64,000 nucleotides of DNA from Sporodiniella umbellata (Eukaryota; Mucoromycota; Mucoromycetes; Mucorales; Rhizopodaceae), in NCBI GenBank assembly GCA_025677835.1, contig JAIXMR010000005.1, positions 290,001 through 354,000 of the forward strand, in the 5' to 3' direction. The notes under the pieces are model-generated. The model was not told the DNA's origin. It did not search any database and saw only the letters and a program-made list of their open reading frames with translations. Position 1 is the stretch's first letter. Each line of letters opens with the position of its first letter. This document shows, piece after piece, positions 36,096 to 47,158 of this stretch. Position numbers and translations under genes: made by a program.

Positions 36096-37202
36096 ATGAT
36101 CAGCTCATGTTTCAAGAGGGTCTTTTCGACATTCAATCATCGCAATGTCACGGTGGCCATGTCGGGAGGTGTAGATTCAGGTGTTTCAGCTGCCTTACTC
36201 CAAAAGCAAGGTTACAACGTAAAGGGGATCTATATGCGAAACTGGGATACCAAAGACGAAAACGGTGTTTGTACAAGCGAAAAAGACTGGCAAGACGTAC
36301 AAAAGACATGTGCAATACTAGGGATAGAATGCGAACATGTAGATTTCGTGAAAGAGTATTGGAATAACGTTTTTCAAAAAACTATTGAAGATTATGCGCA
36401 CGGACTAACCCCCAACCCTGACATCGCCTGTAACAGTTTTATTAAGTTTGGCGCTTTATTGGATAAAATACCTCCCGATGTTTGGCTTGCCACAGGGCAC
36501 TATTGTCAAGCAACTCTAGATGGAAGACTTCTCCGAGGAACAGATAGAAAAAAAGATCAGTCCTATTATCTGTCAACTGTGCCTGAGGAAGCACTACGCC
36601 GAACGCTTTTTCCACTGGGCCAGCTGCGATCAAAAGTAGAAACCAAAGATCTGGCACACAGCTTTGGTCTTGGCTTCTTGACAGAAAAGAAAGAAAGTAT
36701 GGGGATTTGTTTTGTAGGACAAAAGAGACGTTTCGGAAAGTTTTTGCAAGAGTATATTGACCAGCCTCCTGGCCCTGCTGTTGACTTGGATGGCAACCTC
36801 ATTGGCACACACGAAGGCTTGTATGCTTACACAATCGGACAGGCTTCCCGTATTTCGCATGGCTCTTCAAAATGGGTTGTAGCTCAGAAACTAACTGAAG
36901 AAAACACACTAGTTGTTGCTCCAGGAACAAATCATCCTAGTTTGTTTCATTACGAATGCACTGCTCGTGATTGGGTCTGGATCAACCACAAGCCTCCTTC
37001 TTCGTTCACAGGCGAAATGATAGTTGATGCTCAAGTTAGATATAGACAATCCCCTGAAAAAGCTATGTTGAGCTTCAAGGACGGCCAGTACCATGTCCGC
37101 TTTCTCAACGACCCTGTCCGTGCTATTGTTGCAGGTCAACAAGTAGTCGTTTGGGACAACGATTGGTGTTTAGGTGGTGGTGTAATTGACAAAGTCTGTT
37201 AG
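36096..37202 (+). CDS. MTO2: Mitochondrial tRNA-specific 2-thiouridylase (MnmA/MTU1)
   Basis: A single exon of 368 residues. The enzyme thiolates U34 of mitochondrial tRNA-Lys, -Glu and -Gln. The PP-loop is VAMSGGVDSGVSAALL. The catalytic cysteine is in LTPNPDIACNSFIKFG and the partner cysteine in SMGICFVGQKRRF. GTDRKKDQSYYLS and the C-terminal beta-barrel (VRYRQSP, ARDWVW) are typical. A short N-terminal extension (MISSCFKRVFSTFNHRN) is basic and hydroxylated, consistent with a mitochondrial presequence. The first ATG after the T tract is used. No introns are present, unlike most neighbours. Confidence 0.95.
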   Translation: MISSCFKRVFSTFNHRNVTVAMSGGVDSGVSAALLQKQGYNVKGIYMRNWDTKDENGVCTSEKDWQDVQKTCAILGIECEHVDFVKEYWNNVFQKTIEDYAHGLTPNPDIACNSFIKFGALLDKIPPDVWLATGHYCQATLDGRLLRGTDRKKDQSYYLSTVPEEALRRTLFPLGQLRSKVETKDLAHSFGLGFLTEKKESMGICFVGQKRRFGKFLQEYIDQPPGPAVDLDGNLIGTHEGLYAYTIGQASRISHGSSKWVVAQKLTEENTLVVAPGTNHPSLFHYECTARDWVWINHKPPSSFTGEMIVDAQVRYRQSPEKAMLSFKDGQYHVRFLNDPVRAIVAGQQVVVWDNDWCLGGGVIDKVC

Positions 37203-40200
37203 TACTAGACATTTAGGCCTATTCGCCGAGCGGCATGTTAGACACTTGTTTCTATTATGTTACACTTACCTTTATGTTACCTTTTGTTCAGGCAAATGGG
37301 GCTTGCTTTGTTGGACCAGTCAAAACTGCAACTTGTGTACAACAAAGCACTTGACTTCAAGACGAAACAATAAAAAAAGATAATATTTGGATAATCTGTA
37401 ACATGAAGAGCCCGCGTTTGTAAAAAAAAAAAAAAAAAAAAAAAAATTGCTCCCGTATTACAGAGTTACCATGGTTTTCGTCTTTGCCACATTGGGGTTT
37501 GTTTAATAAAGCTTTATTGAAATTAAAGCAAAACTCAAAAAAAAAAAAAAACATTGAATTAACACCATTATTATTCGCTCAACTGTGTCTTTCCTTCTTT
37601 TTGGCCCCTTTCTTTTGTGACTACATGTAGATCAAATGTTATTTGTTTTCTCGTACTCAAGACTCAAAAACGTTTGGTACTATCCCACCCCACCCCTTTT
37701 CTTTTTACTGCGCGACAAAATACAGTGAAACAAAAGTAGGTGTTGTAGCTATAAATCACAACAAAGAAGTTTCGGAATGCTGTGACTTTATAAAAATTGA
37801 CAAGTTTATTATTATACAAGTTGAAACAGTTAAAATCAGACTATGCTACACATCTGTAATAAGGAATTCTGCACAAAAAATAAAAAATAAAAGCCAGCCT
37901 ACTTTTAGTATATCTCCAAACGCTTTAAGTATTAATAACTCAAATGCAAGCTGATCAAATAAACAAGTGACCTTTTTGTGAAATATTTCTTGTTTGTAGA
38001 CAAATGACAAAATTTAAATATTGTGAGAGTTCTGCAGCTATTTCTGACACTACGCTTTGCTGATCTTCAATGATTGTATTTGGTTTGTATTGCAACGGCA
38101 AATGGGGTACTGTATCAAAACAAGGGATCACACAATTTTTACGACTTTATGATTCCGGAAGAAAGGCAAACACATACAGTAGCACAGACCGCCTTCTGCG
38201 GAAACAGTTCTCAAAGGCCCTTTCTTTTTGGACGTCAGAATGTACTTACTTTATATTAAAACTAGGGGATATGTTTTTGACATTATAGCAGTGGGTGAAT
38301 TTTTTTTTCTTTATCTCTTTTTGTAGAGAAGGGATAGAATTACGCCTTAGGTAGCGAAAACAGCTTTGTTTTACATTATTATTTTTATTATTATGATTGC
38401 CAATTGATTCGGACGAGCATTACTGTGTGATTTCATCAAAAAAAAAAAAAAAAAAAAAAAAAAAACAATGAGCCTTGAAATGAAGTGGATACGCACTAAC
38501 TAGAGGAATCAACTAAAGGAGGCTACCATTATCATTTTTTTTGTTGATTTATCAGACGCATGTTACGCATAAATATACCCAAACTGAGATAGTATTACTA
38601 TCTTCTCTTCCAGAAATAATTCAAAGAGAATGTTGGGGTGGGAACAATACAGGCCCTTTACTTTTATAAAATGTTTTCAATGCTTTGTGCGATACATATC
38701 TACTTGAAATTAGAGCACCCACACTAGATATGAAGCTATAGTTGTTCAAAAGAATCTTGCGTTTTAAAAAGTCTACTGTCGTCCCACTTGTATCTTAGTT
38801 TGTTATAAAAAACCTGTTCGCTACTTTAACGATCCTTATTCAGCCGTACCGAATCCAGCAAGTGTTCTAAGTTTTTCTGTATAGTATCAAAACAAGCTAG
38901 GTTGACTATTTTTGCCCTTGGAGATTGTTGAGCAACTTATTTTTAACATTTTTTTTGAAGTGTTTGCTTGCTTCTTCACTTCTCCAAACGCGCCAAGTTT
39001 TTAATAGTTTTTTTTTTTTTTTTTGCTTATTGATACACAAAAAGAATGAGCCCTGAAGGCGCGGAGGTAAAAGAGAATTCATCATTTCCACATCGGTTTT
39101 TTTCAAAAAAAAAAAAAAAAAAGCGTAGCTCTTAGAACCATCAACAATTTTTGAATTAACCAAAACCTCCCAAATTCATTGTATGCTGCTATAAAAATAC
39201 CAAGTTTCACTATTTATGACATATTAGTTACAAGGGCTAGTTGTATTGAACTTGTTTTTAATAGCTTCTATCAGACTAGCGGTCAAAAAGTAATGAGAGT
39301 AACATATGAAACTATTCTTTAAAATTTTTTTATTTCCAAAACTTGATTTGTCTAGCAGTTAAAAATTGCTTTAGGATCAAACCGTCTTGATAAGCCGTGT
39401 TTCCGATGTCAAATGCACCTTAGCTCAATTAAGAAAAACGTAAAATTCTATTAGATAAAAGAGGATATAGGCTTCTTTAGAGTGTAGTAAAACAGCAATT
39501 TGCAATTTTTTTTTTGTTTTTGTTTTTCGAATGCGATACTGTTTTATGTTGGATTTTTTTGCTTACAAACGTTCTCCACAAAGTCTTGAAAAACAAATCA
39601 GAGGTTTAGTACGTTTGGCCAAAATTATAGACTCATCCAAATGGTCTGAATGACGAAGATATTATTGGTTTTGAGATGACTAGTAAGAAACACTCGAGTT
39701 ATAAATAGAACATGTTTTATGTCTCTTGCTAATGAAAAGTGTCTATTCAAGCAGAAGGTTTAGCAAAAGTAAATGCATGTAGATAAGACTTACTTCACAA
39801 AAGAAAATACTACAAACCCAGCTACAAGATTCGTTTACCCCATTGTCTATATTGTATATATCTGCGCGATGAAACTTTTAGATCTAGTCCTGTTATTCGA
39901 ACAAAGTCTAATGACTGATATTTATATGCAGAAGGAAAAAATACAAATGCAATTGTATGTAATCAATTGTTCTATTTGTATGGCAAAATGTGTATAACAT
40001 TTGACAACTTGAGCTTGCCTTCAGACTTTTATGCAGCTTCGAAAGTTGTTCAATAGCTTACATTCTTGAATAACAAAGATTTCAAGTAATGTATCCATTA
40101 ACAACTATAGCCTAAACCCGACACTAAGCCATCTAGCTATCCATCTATCTATTTATATATCTATATCTATATATATATTGGTTTCAAGAATACTATGCAA

Positions 40201-40895
40201 TTAAACAATACTTTTATTCTTGGTCCCAAAAAAAAAAAAAAAAACAAATCGAACTCAAATCAAATGAGGCTCGCCATCCACTCCAATACATCTTTTTTTC
40301 GTCATATGTGTTTAATCAGTCATTTTTTTTTCTGTTACAAAACTGCAATTGAAAGCAAAAGTCTAGTATCAATACCAAACAAAGTAACTTTATTTCAAGC
40401 TGAGCATATATCAGTAAGTACTATCAACGGATAAAAAGAAAAGTGTTCTTGGCATCGATTTACTACATAGACTTAGCTTCTGGTCATCAGACTTAATAGA
40501 ACTGAAACATACCTGTATAAGTAAGAATCTGGGAAAAAATGAATAATGGCAAATATAGCAAGTGTTTTAAAAACTACTTTCGTTTGGAAAGTAAGTTTTT
40601 TCAACTAATGCTTTTTTCGTGGCACTTTAAATAAAACCAATTGATTTTTTGCTCGTTGGGATACGATGTCGCTCTTCTTTCAATAAACAGTTAGTGTTAC
40701 TATGTCAATACAAATGAATTCATACTGAGTAGACTTAATAAGGACAGCTATCTATATTTTCAATGAGGTAAGCATATATTGACAGTACTCCTACTACTTC
40801 AAAATAAGTATTGTTAACTGGTAAAATTGTCAATGATGAAGTGAAGATGTTAGCCAAAAAAAAAAAAATCTTGCTATGCAGGCCTTATGTATTTC
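37203..40895. other. AT-rich gene-free interval
   Basis: About 3.7 kb downstream of MTO2. Contains many A/T homopolymers (37423-37446, 37538-37552, 38438-38465, 39009-39024, 39106-39122) and (TA)-rich sequence near 40150-40180. Open frames are short and have no domain features. No RNA gene was recognised. Confidence 0.5.
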
Positions 40896-41516
40896 ATGAC
40901 TGTTGAAGTGAATGATCCTATTTGGAAAAAGTACTTTACAGCTACTAAAATAGATGAAGCTAAATCGTTTCGTTAAAAAGGCTTACCAAATATTCTGGAA
41001 GAGGTAAAAGCATATTTAAATAAATACAACAAGGATTGGAAATTAGGAAAAGAGCTCTATAAATATTTAGACGTCCAAAAACACGATCAGATTACACAAT
41101 TCAACTGTGAATGGATTCGTAAAGGCATTATGAGAGCTTCAGAAATTTTTTTTCATGAAGATACAGTGGATCCAGATGATTTATCTGAACCCGACCTCCT
41201 ACATAAACTATGGCCATTCGTGTAGAGAAACTAAGGTGCATCTTGGTGAAATATCAAGTGCTGCGGTTGCACTGAGCAGAAACCAGAACAGATAATTGAA
41301 AGAAGGAGAAAAAATACTGAAAAAAGTCATTGGAACCAAAGTTGGTATCCTGTTTAAAACATGTAAAGAGAGGCTTGGCTCTTATGAAGTCGGAAAAGGC
41401 AGTATCTTTATAACTGACGATAGTCTTATCAAATCAAACAAAACGATTTTAGGTATACTCTCTATATTAGTAAAAAAAAAAAAATCCAGCCCAGGCGAAC
41501 AGCCTTTCAATTGTTA
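40896..41516 (+). pseudogene. Decayed copy of a Mucorales repetitive hypothetical gene
   Basis: From an ATG at 40896 the frame reads through one stop into LEEVKAYLNKYNKDWKLGKE, EWIRKGIMRASEIFFHEDTV, DPDDLSEPDLLHKLWPFV, then a stop and a +1 shift. It continues as VHLGEISSAAVALSRNQNR, a stop, and KKVIGTKVGILFKTCKERLG then SYEVGKGSIF. The order 'D-E-x-D-L-L-H...WPF...GE.S..A..RN...GTK.DI.FK...LG..E.GK' is, from memory, a pattern seen in many multi-copy hypothetical proteins of Mucorales. Its function is unknown to me. At least three disabling changes make this copy dead. Confidence 0.6.
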
Positions 41517-42922
41517 AAAAAATATCGCTGTAGTACAGAACATTCAACAGTTGTTTTATAACCGAAGTTTTTGAACTAAATAAATTTTACCAACTTTATT
41601 ATAATTAATATTAGTTATCCAAATATATAGGAATATTGTTTTATAGGTTAAACATACCAAATATGTTGGTAATCAATATATGTATAATTAAGAGATTAAC
41701 TTATATATAAGTTTTGTAAAGATGTTTTAAAAGGGGAAGAGTGGGGAAAGTATTGTAATTGTAGTTTTTATACAATGTCAGATCCCGTAGGATACTGACA
41801 TTAGATGTGAGTTTTAAATAATACAATTGATTAGTTATAGCAGTCTGTGGGTTGGGATTGGATGTGTGTCAAATATCCGTATAATTGACTGCTTACGGAT
41901 CACAGTGAAGTTTTTCGGAACTTAATTTCCTAGCGCTTTAAACACTTTTGCTATTGACTTCTCGAAGCTGCTTGGAAAGGTAAAGAGACCATGAAAAACA
42001 CTGTTGAAACTCTCGGCAATAGAAGGAAGATTGCTGAGATCAACGCTATTGTGAAAGACAATCATTTTTGGGGTTGGTGTTCTTAATTATTTGAAGTGAC
42101 ATTTGATTTTGTTAGTGACAAAATTTGCGATTCTTGATGTAACACCTATCTAATTTAAAAAATCTCAAAAACATGTTGAAGTCTATCTTTCTAGCGCTTT
42201 TTAAATAGTTAGCATTTTATATTTAAACTTTGTACACTAAACGCTTTGGCCGGCAATGCTTTTCCTTCAGTTGTATTCTTTCTTTTTAAACAAATCCTAT
42301 AACTGAAAACTATCTCAACCTGAATTAAGACTAAAAACTTATAAGTTTTTATTGGTTAGGACATCCCCCAAGGCGTAAAAAAGCAAGACCCGCCAAGTCA
42401 GGGGCGTTTTTTTTTTCTTTTTTGCCTATTTTCAAAAAAAAAATAAAAAAAGCACCTTGCTATGTGTTTTGGATTTTTGCTTGTGTTACAAAATACATTA
42501 CAGTTTTCTTTCAAATGCCCTTCATGCCATAAACACTATCCAAATGATTTTCTGAACTTCCCATCTTTTTCCAGTTTAAAGAATTGTCATTAGGAAAAAA
42601 AAAAAAGAAAGAAAGACAACAGTACAAGAACCAGCCCCTTGAGTATATTGACCGCCTTGTATGTATTTTCTCATTTATTGTTAGTAAGGTGACTGCATAA
42701 TAGTGCCAGAAAGCGGTTTCAACCACCGTCGTTCCGTTGAGTTCCTTTTTTTATTTATCGTTAATATTGGAATGGCATATACAGTCCGTATAAATGGCAC
42801 TGTTTTATCTTCTTTGCTGTTCGAGTGTTCAAATGCACTAACCGACCTTGTATGATTTTGTAATTGAATGCGAAAAGCCATTGAGTTAATCACACTCTTG
42901 TTTTTTTTTTTTTTTTTTTTGA
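41517..42922. other. AT-rich gene-free interval before the right-hand gene block
   Basis: No gene or RNA recognised. The right part contains the probable promoter of the Abraxas-like gene, including a 22-T tract (42901-42920) that ends two bases before its start codon. Confidence 0.5.
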
Positions 42923-43747
42923 ATGGTACAGGAGGGTTACTTGTTAGGCGCATTGTCTTCCAGAGTTACCATAGCAAATGATGACTATAATGACCAAGCG
43001 TTTGAAAAAAGAGAAGACTTCATAAGTAAATAAGCAAGGTGGAAAAAAAAAAAAAAAAAAGTGGCCTTTTTGTGAAACAGTTGTCTAACGCCTGGTGCAG
43101 TTATTCATGGTTATGAAATAGTGAAAGATGTACCATACGACATGTTTGGTAACAATATCAAGCAGTCAGATACGTCTGTCTGCGTTGGTTACTTTAAATA
43201 CAGAAGACAAACAGAAGTGGAGCTATCTGTCCGAGATCAACTCTGGATGAAGTCGTTCTCTCAAACCTTAAAACATGGATGTATGGCTATCCTATCTTCT
43301 TCCCTATTAGATGAAGCAACGCATACATACGAATTTGCATTTTGGGATCTAAAAGATCCTTCAAAGAAGCTCCCTTTGGAGATATCTAATATAAGTGGAA
43401 GCTCTCTAGAGTATAGACAGTTTATGTCAAACGCATCAAGATTTACCAGGTAAAATTGCAAGAGTTTATATAAACACTTATTTCTCTTATCGTTCTTTTA
43501 GTGCCAGTACATTAGTATCTACTACGTTGTCTGATAAGATCATGAACCAATGCGACACTATCTATCAAGAGTCAATAGAACGATTACAGGTAGTAGACAA
43601 TACTGAGAGATCGCTACAAGTCATCAAGTTATTCATCCTTTGTTTTTTCTTTAGGCGTCTCTTGATAACGTGATTCAAAAAGAAAAAGAGCTTGAGAAGC
43701 TCAAGAAAGAAATTAAAGCCATAAGAGAGCCGTCTTTAGAGTTTTAA
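42923..43747 (+). CDS. Abraxas/ABRO1 (FAM175)-like MPN-minus protein
   Basis: Four exons (42923-43025, 43101-43449, 43502-43589, 43655-43747) give 210 residues. FAM175 proteins are catalytically dead MPN scaffolds that partner the Lys63-specific deubiquitinase BRCC36 (BRISC or BRCA1-A complex). MVQEGYLLGALSSRVTIAND matches the MPN beta-strand with GFLLGE. VCVGYFKYRRQTEVELSVRD aligns with VVGWYKFRRHSDQ...TFRE of ABRO1. THTYEFAFWDL corresponds to the strand before the insert, and the C-terminus is a coiled coil (KEKELEKLKKEIKAI). There is no JAMM His-x-His zinc motif. The protein is shorter than animal ABRO1 (about 415) and lacks the C-terminal tail. Family assignment is by remembered alignment. 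Confidence 0.7.
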
Positions 43748-44014
43748 TTCAGCTTGCCTTTTTTTTTTTTTTTTTTCTGTTTGGGTCAAGTAAATATAGA
43801 GTATCTATCGTCAGGCCCGAAAAAAAAAAAAAAAACTGGATCTGATCAAAATCTCTAGCTATCTACACAACATGCACATCAAAATAAACTCCTTTCCGGT
43901 TTGTTTAGTACAAGACAGAGTCTCTTGTTTATTTACGCAAATGCAAATGGTCTTATCCTTGTTGAGAAAATACCATTAAAAAAAAATGAATATACATTTA
44001 TAAACTCAAATACA

Positions 44015-44051
<37 letters not shown>

Positions 44052-44055
44052 GCGT
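43748..44055. other. Convergent 3' intergenic region
   Basis: 308 bp between the Abraxas-like and MADS-box stop codons. Contains a 17-T run (43760-43776), a 15-A run near 43820 and a (TA)n repeat (about 44020-44045). Nothing else is seen. Confidence 0.6.
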
Positions 44056-45272
44056 TTAGCCTGATCTGTGTTTTTTTAGTATGTGATCGTTATAGGGTGG
44101 AGCTTCTTTCTTTTGGCCGTAACTAGATTAGAGAAAATGATTAGAGCGACTATTGCTGGGATGTGAAAGGGGGGGAGGTTCAACTACCTATAGTTACTCA
44201 AAGGCGAAGGTCGGTATTCTTTTGCGTTTGAAGGCCAATGAAAGGCATTAGAAGTGGCAGGTGTGTTTGAAAAGTTGAGCGGACTAGGTAGCTCACTTTG
44301 TTTGTAAAATTCTGGATAGAACTTAGAAGGCGATGGAAGGTTTTGTGCAAATTGTGTTGACTAATAAAACGTTTTAGCCTCACATGAAAAAGAGTCTATC
44401 TTTCTTTTTTCCTATATTTGTGTTTACTTACTGAGGGTGTTTGTTTTTCAAGGGAGGTGTCTATGGGTTCACTAGATGCTTTGGCTGGTATCTGCACTCG
44501 AAGTTGGGGCTTGTTAGGGTTTTGTGTAGCTAGGGTGTATAGTTCGTTTGGGCTGTATCTTTGATGATTGGATGCAAATGGTTCTTGGTAGATGTTTTGG
44601 GCAGGCGGAGGAGGTGAGGGGTAAGTGTGCTGAAGGAAAGGGGGCGAGAATTGAGACGAAGGATGGACAGGCGGGTGATGAGCAGGCGTAGTGGGCTGTT
44701 TATCAAAAACGTTACCAAAGGCACTTTTTATATTCGTTTTCTTACATATGGCTTAACATGAGGCGGTCCGTTTCTGAGAGTATGGTGCTGATTCGGGTTT
44801 GAGTTATTAGCTATGGCTAGAGTATCCACTTCTGTTTTTATGGCGCTGGATATGGTCTTGGTCCCCTGTTCGTATCCAGAAGCACTATCTTCGTCGTCCT
44901 CATCTTCACCGTCTCCATCTTTAAACTAACATATGGTCAGTCTATATACAAACACATATAAAAAAGACATACATCTTCATTCATTTTGCTTTCAAACGGC
45001 TCATCATACTATATCGCAAGCTTCAGTTGCAAAGTTGTCTTCAATATAAAAGGTACCTCTGTATATCTCATCAGGACCTTGTCAATATCTGTACTTGCAT
45101 ATTGAACAAGTTTGTTGTTTTGGTTGTTGAAAATAATCAAAGCGACTTCACAGTTACAAAGAACACTTAGCTCATAAGCCTTTTTCATCAGCCCCTGTTT
45201 CCGTTTAAGAAAGGTCACTTGTCTGTTTCTATCGTCCTTGATGGGCTTGATTCTAATTTTTCTACGTCCCAT
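44056..45272 (-). CDS. MADS-box transcription factor, MEF2/Rlm1 type
   Basis: Six exons (45272-45057, 45008-44973, 44925-44746, 44695-44432, 44360-44188, 44122-44056) give 311 residues. The MADS and MEF2 boxes occupy residues 1-84: [40 protein letters not shown] and [20 protein letters not shown]. The YDEPFESK part is supplied by a 36-nt exon. An acidic stretch ([12 protein letters not shown]) follows, then a Pro/Ser/Gln-rich activation-like tail. Rlm1 acts downstream of the cell-wall integrity MAP kinase, so SP sites in the tail (SPPFLQ, SPSKFY, SPLNF) could be targets; this is inference. If the last intron is retained, the protein ends NYR at a stop, 21 residues earlier. Confidence 0.9.
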
Positions 45273-45391
45273 AATAAAATGTGAGAAAGAAAGGGGGAAA
45301 AAAAAAAAAGAAAGAAAAAAAAAAAAAAAGAAAAGGGTTATTATTTTATTTTTAGCAGGTAGAATGTCTATTTTTAGGCACAGCCAAAATA

Positions 45392-46312
45392 TTAGCGTCT
45401 GAGCAACCTATTTAATTCAGTCATAATAATACTGCCAGCACTGGCCACATTAAGCGATTCAACAGATGGGTGTAAAGGAACAGATACTTTGATTTCATCT
45501 ACTAAGCTAGGCTCTACCCCGTGATGTTCATCACTCAAGATCAGCGCTATTTTCTTTGGCACCTCCTCTTTCTTATCCCCAAAGTTCCAAAACCAGAGCC
45601 CTGAACCTGGTTTCACATCGTGTCGGCTAAAGGTGCCATAATCCGGCGACCAGACAGAATTGGAATGGCTAGGAAGCATGTCCGCCACCACGGGCGTAAT
45701 GTCGTGTTCCTTTAAATAGCTCAGCAGGGAATGCTGTCTAATTGTTTCATGTGACCAAGTGAGAGTGAGACCGCGAGAGGCGCGTATTGCTTTATCGTTA
45801 TATAAATCGCAAGTGGTGAGCGTGGCTAAGCCAGCATCCCAACCCAGACCTTTTGCGGTTCTAACCAACGTTCCAACATTTCCCGGGTCGCCTATGCTAT
45901 CTAAAACCAACAGATGGTTTTTGGGTGTCACTTGATGATCTTTAATTACAAGCTCTGCGTAGACTTCATGGCGACTGGGTCGAGATGCCGTACCCAGAAT
46001 TCTTCTTGTTAATTCGACATCAGTCAAAAGATATCTATCTGCAGGTAGTATGTTGGGATCATCAAGAACAACTCTAGCTGGAAAGCATATATCTTTTGGA
46101 TCTTGAGGATCTTGAGGCGCTGTAACAATAACTGAAGCAAAGTCGGCTCCTTGATCGCGCAATTCATTGAGTGTCTTTAAGCCTTGAACAAGAACAGTTT
46201 TCTGTTCATGTCTATATTGTTTTGATTCCCTAAGTTTGATCAAGTGTTTTCCTGTTACCGTCTTGGCATGAGACACTCTTTTGAATAATGAGGGGAAAAT
46301 ATTAGATCGCAT
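45392..46312 (-). CDS. SpoU/TrmH-family rRNA 2'-O-methyltransferase, probably mitochondrial
   Basis: A single exon of 306 residues. SPOUT enzymes methylate ribose 2'-OH of RNA. All three SpoU motifs are present: [20 protein letters not shown] (motif 1), [13 protein letters not shown] (motif 2) and [18 protein letters not shown] (motif 3), forming the knotted SAM site. The N-terminal substrate-binding part includes [20 protein letters not shown]. The first 17 residues ([17 protein letters not shown]) are basic and hydrophobic without acids, fitting a mitochondrial presequence. The closest remembered relative is MRM3/RNMTL1, which modifies the large mitochondrial rRNA. A run of about 31 A (46319-46350) lies just upstream of the start codon on the plus strand. 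Confidence 0.88.
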   Translation of the reverse strand: MRSNIFPSLFKRVSHAKTVTGKHLIKLRESKQYRHEQKTVLVQGLKTLNELRDQGADFASVIVTAPQDPQDPKDICFPARVVLDDPNILPADRYLLTDVELTRRILGTASRPSRHEVYAELVIKDHQVTPKNHLLVLDSIGDPGNVGTLVRTAKGLGWDAGLATLTTCDLYNDKAIRASRGLTLTWSHETIRQHSLLSYLKEHDITPVVADMLPSHSNSVWSPDYGTFSRHDVKPGSGLWFWNFGDKKEEVPKKIALILSDEHHGVEPSLVDEIKVSVPLHPSVESLNVASAGSIIMTELNRLLRR

Positions 46313-46318
46313 GGCGTG

Positions 46319-46353
<35 letters not shown>

Positions 46354-46395
46354 GCGTGAAAAAACTGTCAAATAAAATTTTATTGAGTTTTTTTC

Positions 46396-47158
46396 TTAGA
46401 TTCCATTGAGACGGTTAATTTGGTTTTCAAAAATCTCTTTAATATATCTTCTGGGTTCATCGCCTATTTTTATTTCTAGCTCGCAGCGATCCTGGTTGGA
46501 TTTTAGTAGGTGAAGAAGGGCTTCCTTCCATTCTTTGACTTTTTTTTCCTGAAATTGTTGTGCTATCTCAGTTTCGGATTGAATGTCCACAGCTATTTCG
46601 TTCACGTTTTCAGTGCGAATATGAGAGGTTTGCTCATATTTTTTTTTCATTTTAGCAAAATTCTTTTGCAAAAGTCTGTTTCGATCGTCTAGAATCACCT
46701 CCAGATTGTTGTTTATGTCTTTCATTTCTTCAAACAGATCGATTTCGTTGTTTAGTACTTTCAAAATGTCTTGCAAATCAATCTGACCCTCTTCTGTTCT
46801 TTGGTTGTATTGCTCAAATTGCTTTTTAACTAGTTCCAAACGGTCTTGAAAGATCTCACTCTTTTCTGACACTTTCTGAAGCGATTCTGGATCCTTGATT
46901 GTACTAGAGCTTGTCAAAAACGCCTTCTTCAAAGTGCTTGGTACGATTCTTCTTCTGCATATAGGGCAAGATGATTTTGACTTGATAGAGTTCTGAATAC
47001 TATTCTCAACAAAGTTAAGCCTTACGATTTCTTTGGTTTCTTTAAATAACTTGCCATGGGCGATGAAATACATGACCACAAGAAGTAACAAGACATGCAG
47101 ACGTTTGTAAAGAAAATTTGCATAAAAAACAGTTGTAGCTTTTTTCAGATATACACAT
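46396..47158 (-). CDS. RING-finger protein with long coiled coil
   Basis: Two exons (47158-47055 and 46999-46396) give 235 residues. The RING is CFLCKFSLQTSACLVTSCGH, VFHRPC and SCPICRRRI, completing C3HC4 spacing. One zinc-binding Cys (TG|T) is created exactly by splicing. The intron (47054-47000, 55 nt) has the donor GCAAGT, a GC-AG intron. Reading straight through instead gives an open frame without the first four zinc ligands. The remaining 180 residues are a charged coiled coil (LVKKQFEQYNQRTEEGQIDL). RING proteins are usually E3 ubiquitin ligases; the substrate is unknown. Confidence 0.75.

Noticed and set aside
17008..42900. Interpretation of the gene desert as a centromere
   Set aside because: No LINE arrays or other centromere hallmarks known from Mucor were seen, and intact genes (ARL2, MTO2, kinase, channel) lie within.
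17008..42900. Interpretation of the desert as horizontally acquired DNA
   Set aside because: Its genes have the same intron style and fungal affinities as the flanks; the AT bias fits non-coding decay.
44186..44190. Stop at NYR* as the end of the MEF2-like protein
   Set aside because: Not excluded, but a good donor (AG|GTAGTT) and acceptor (ATCTAG) allow an in-phase last exon, so the longer form is preferred.
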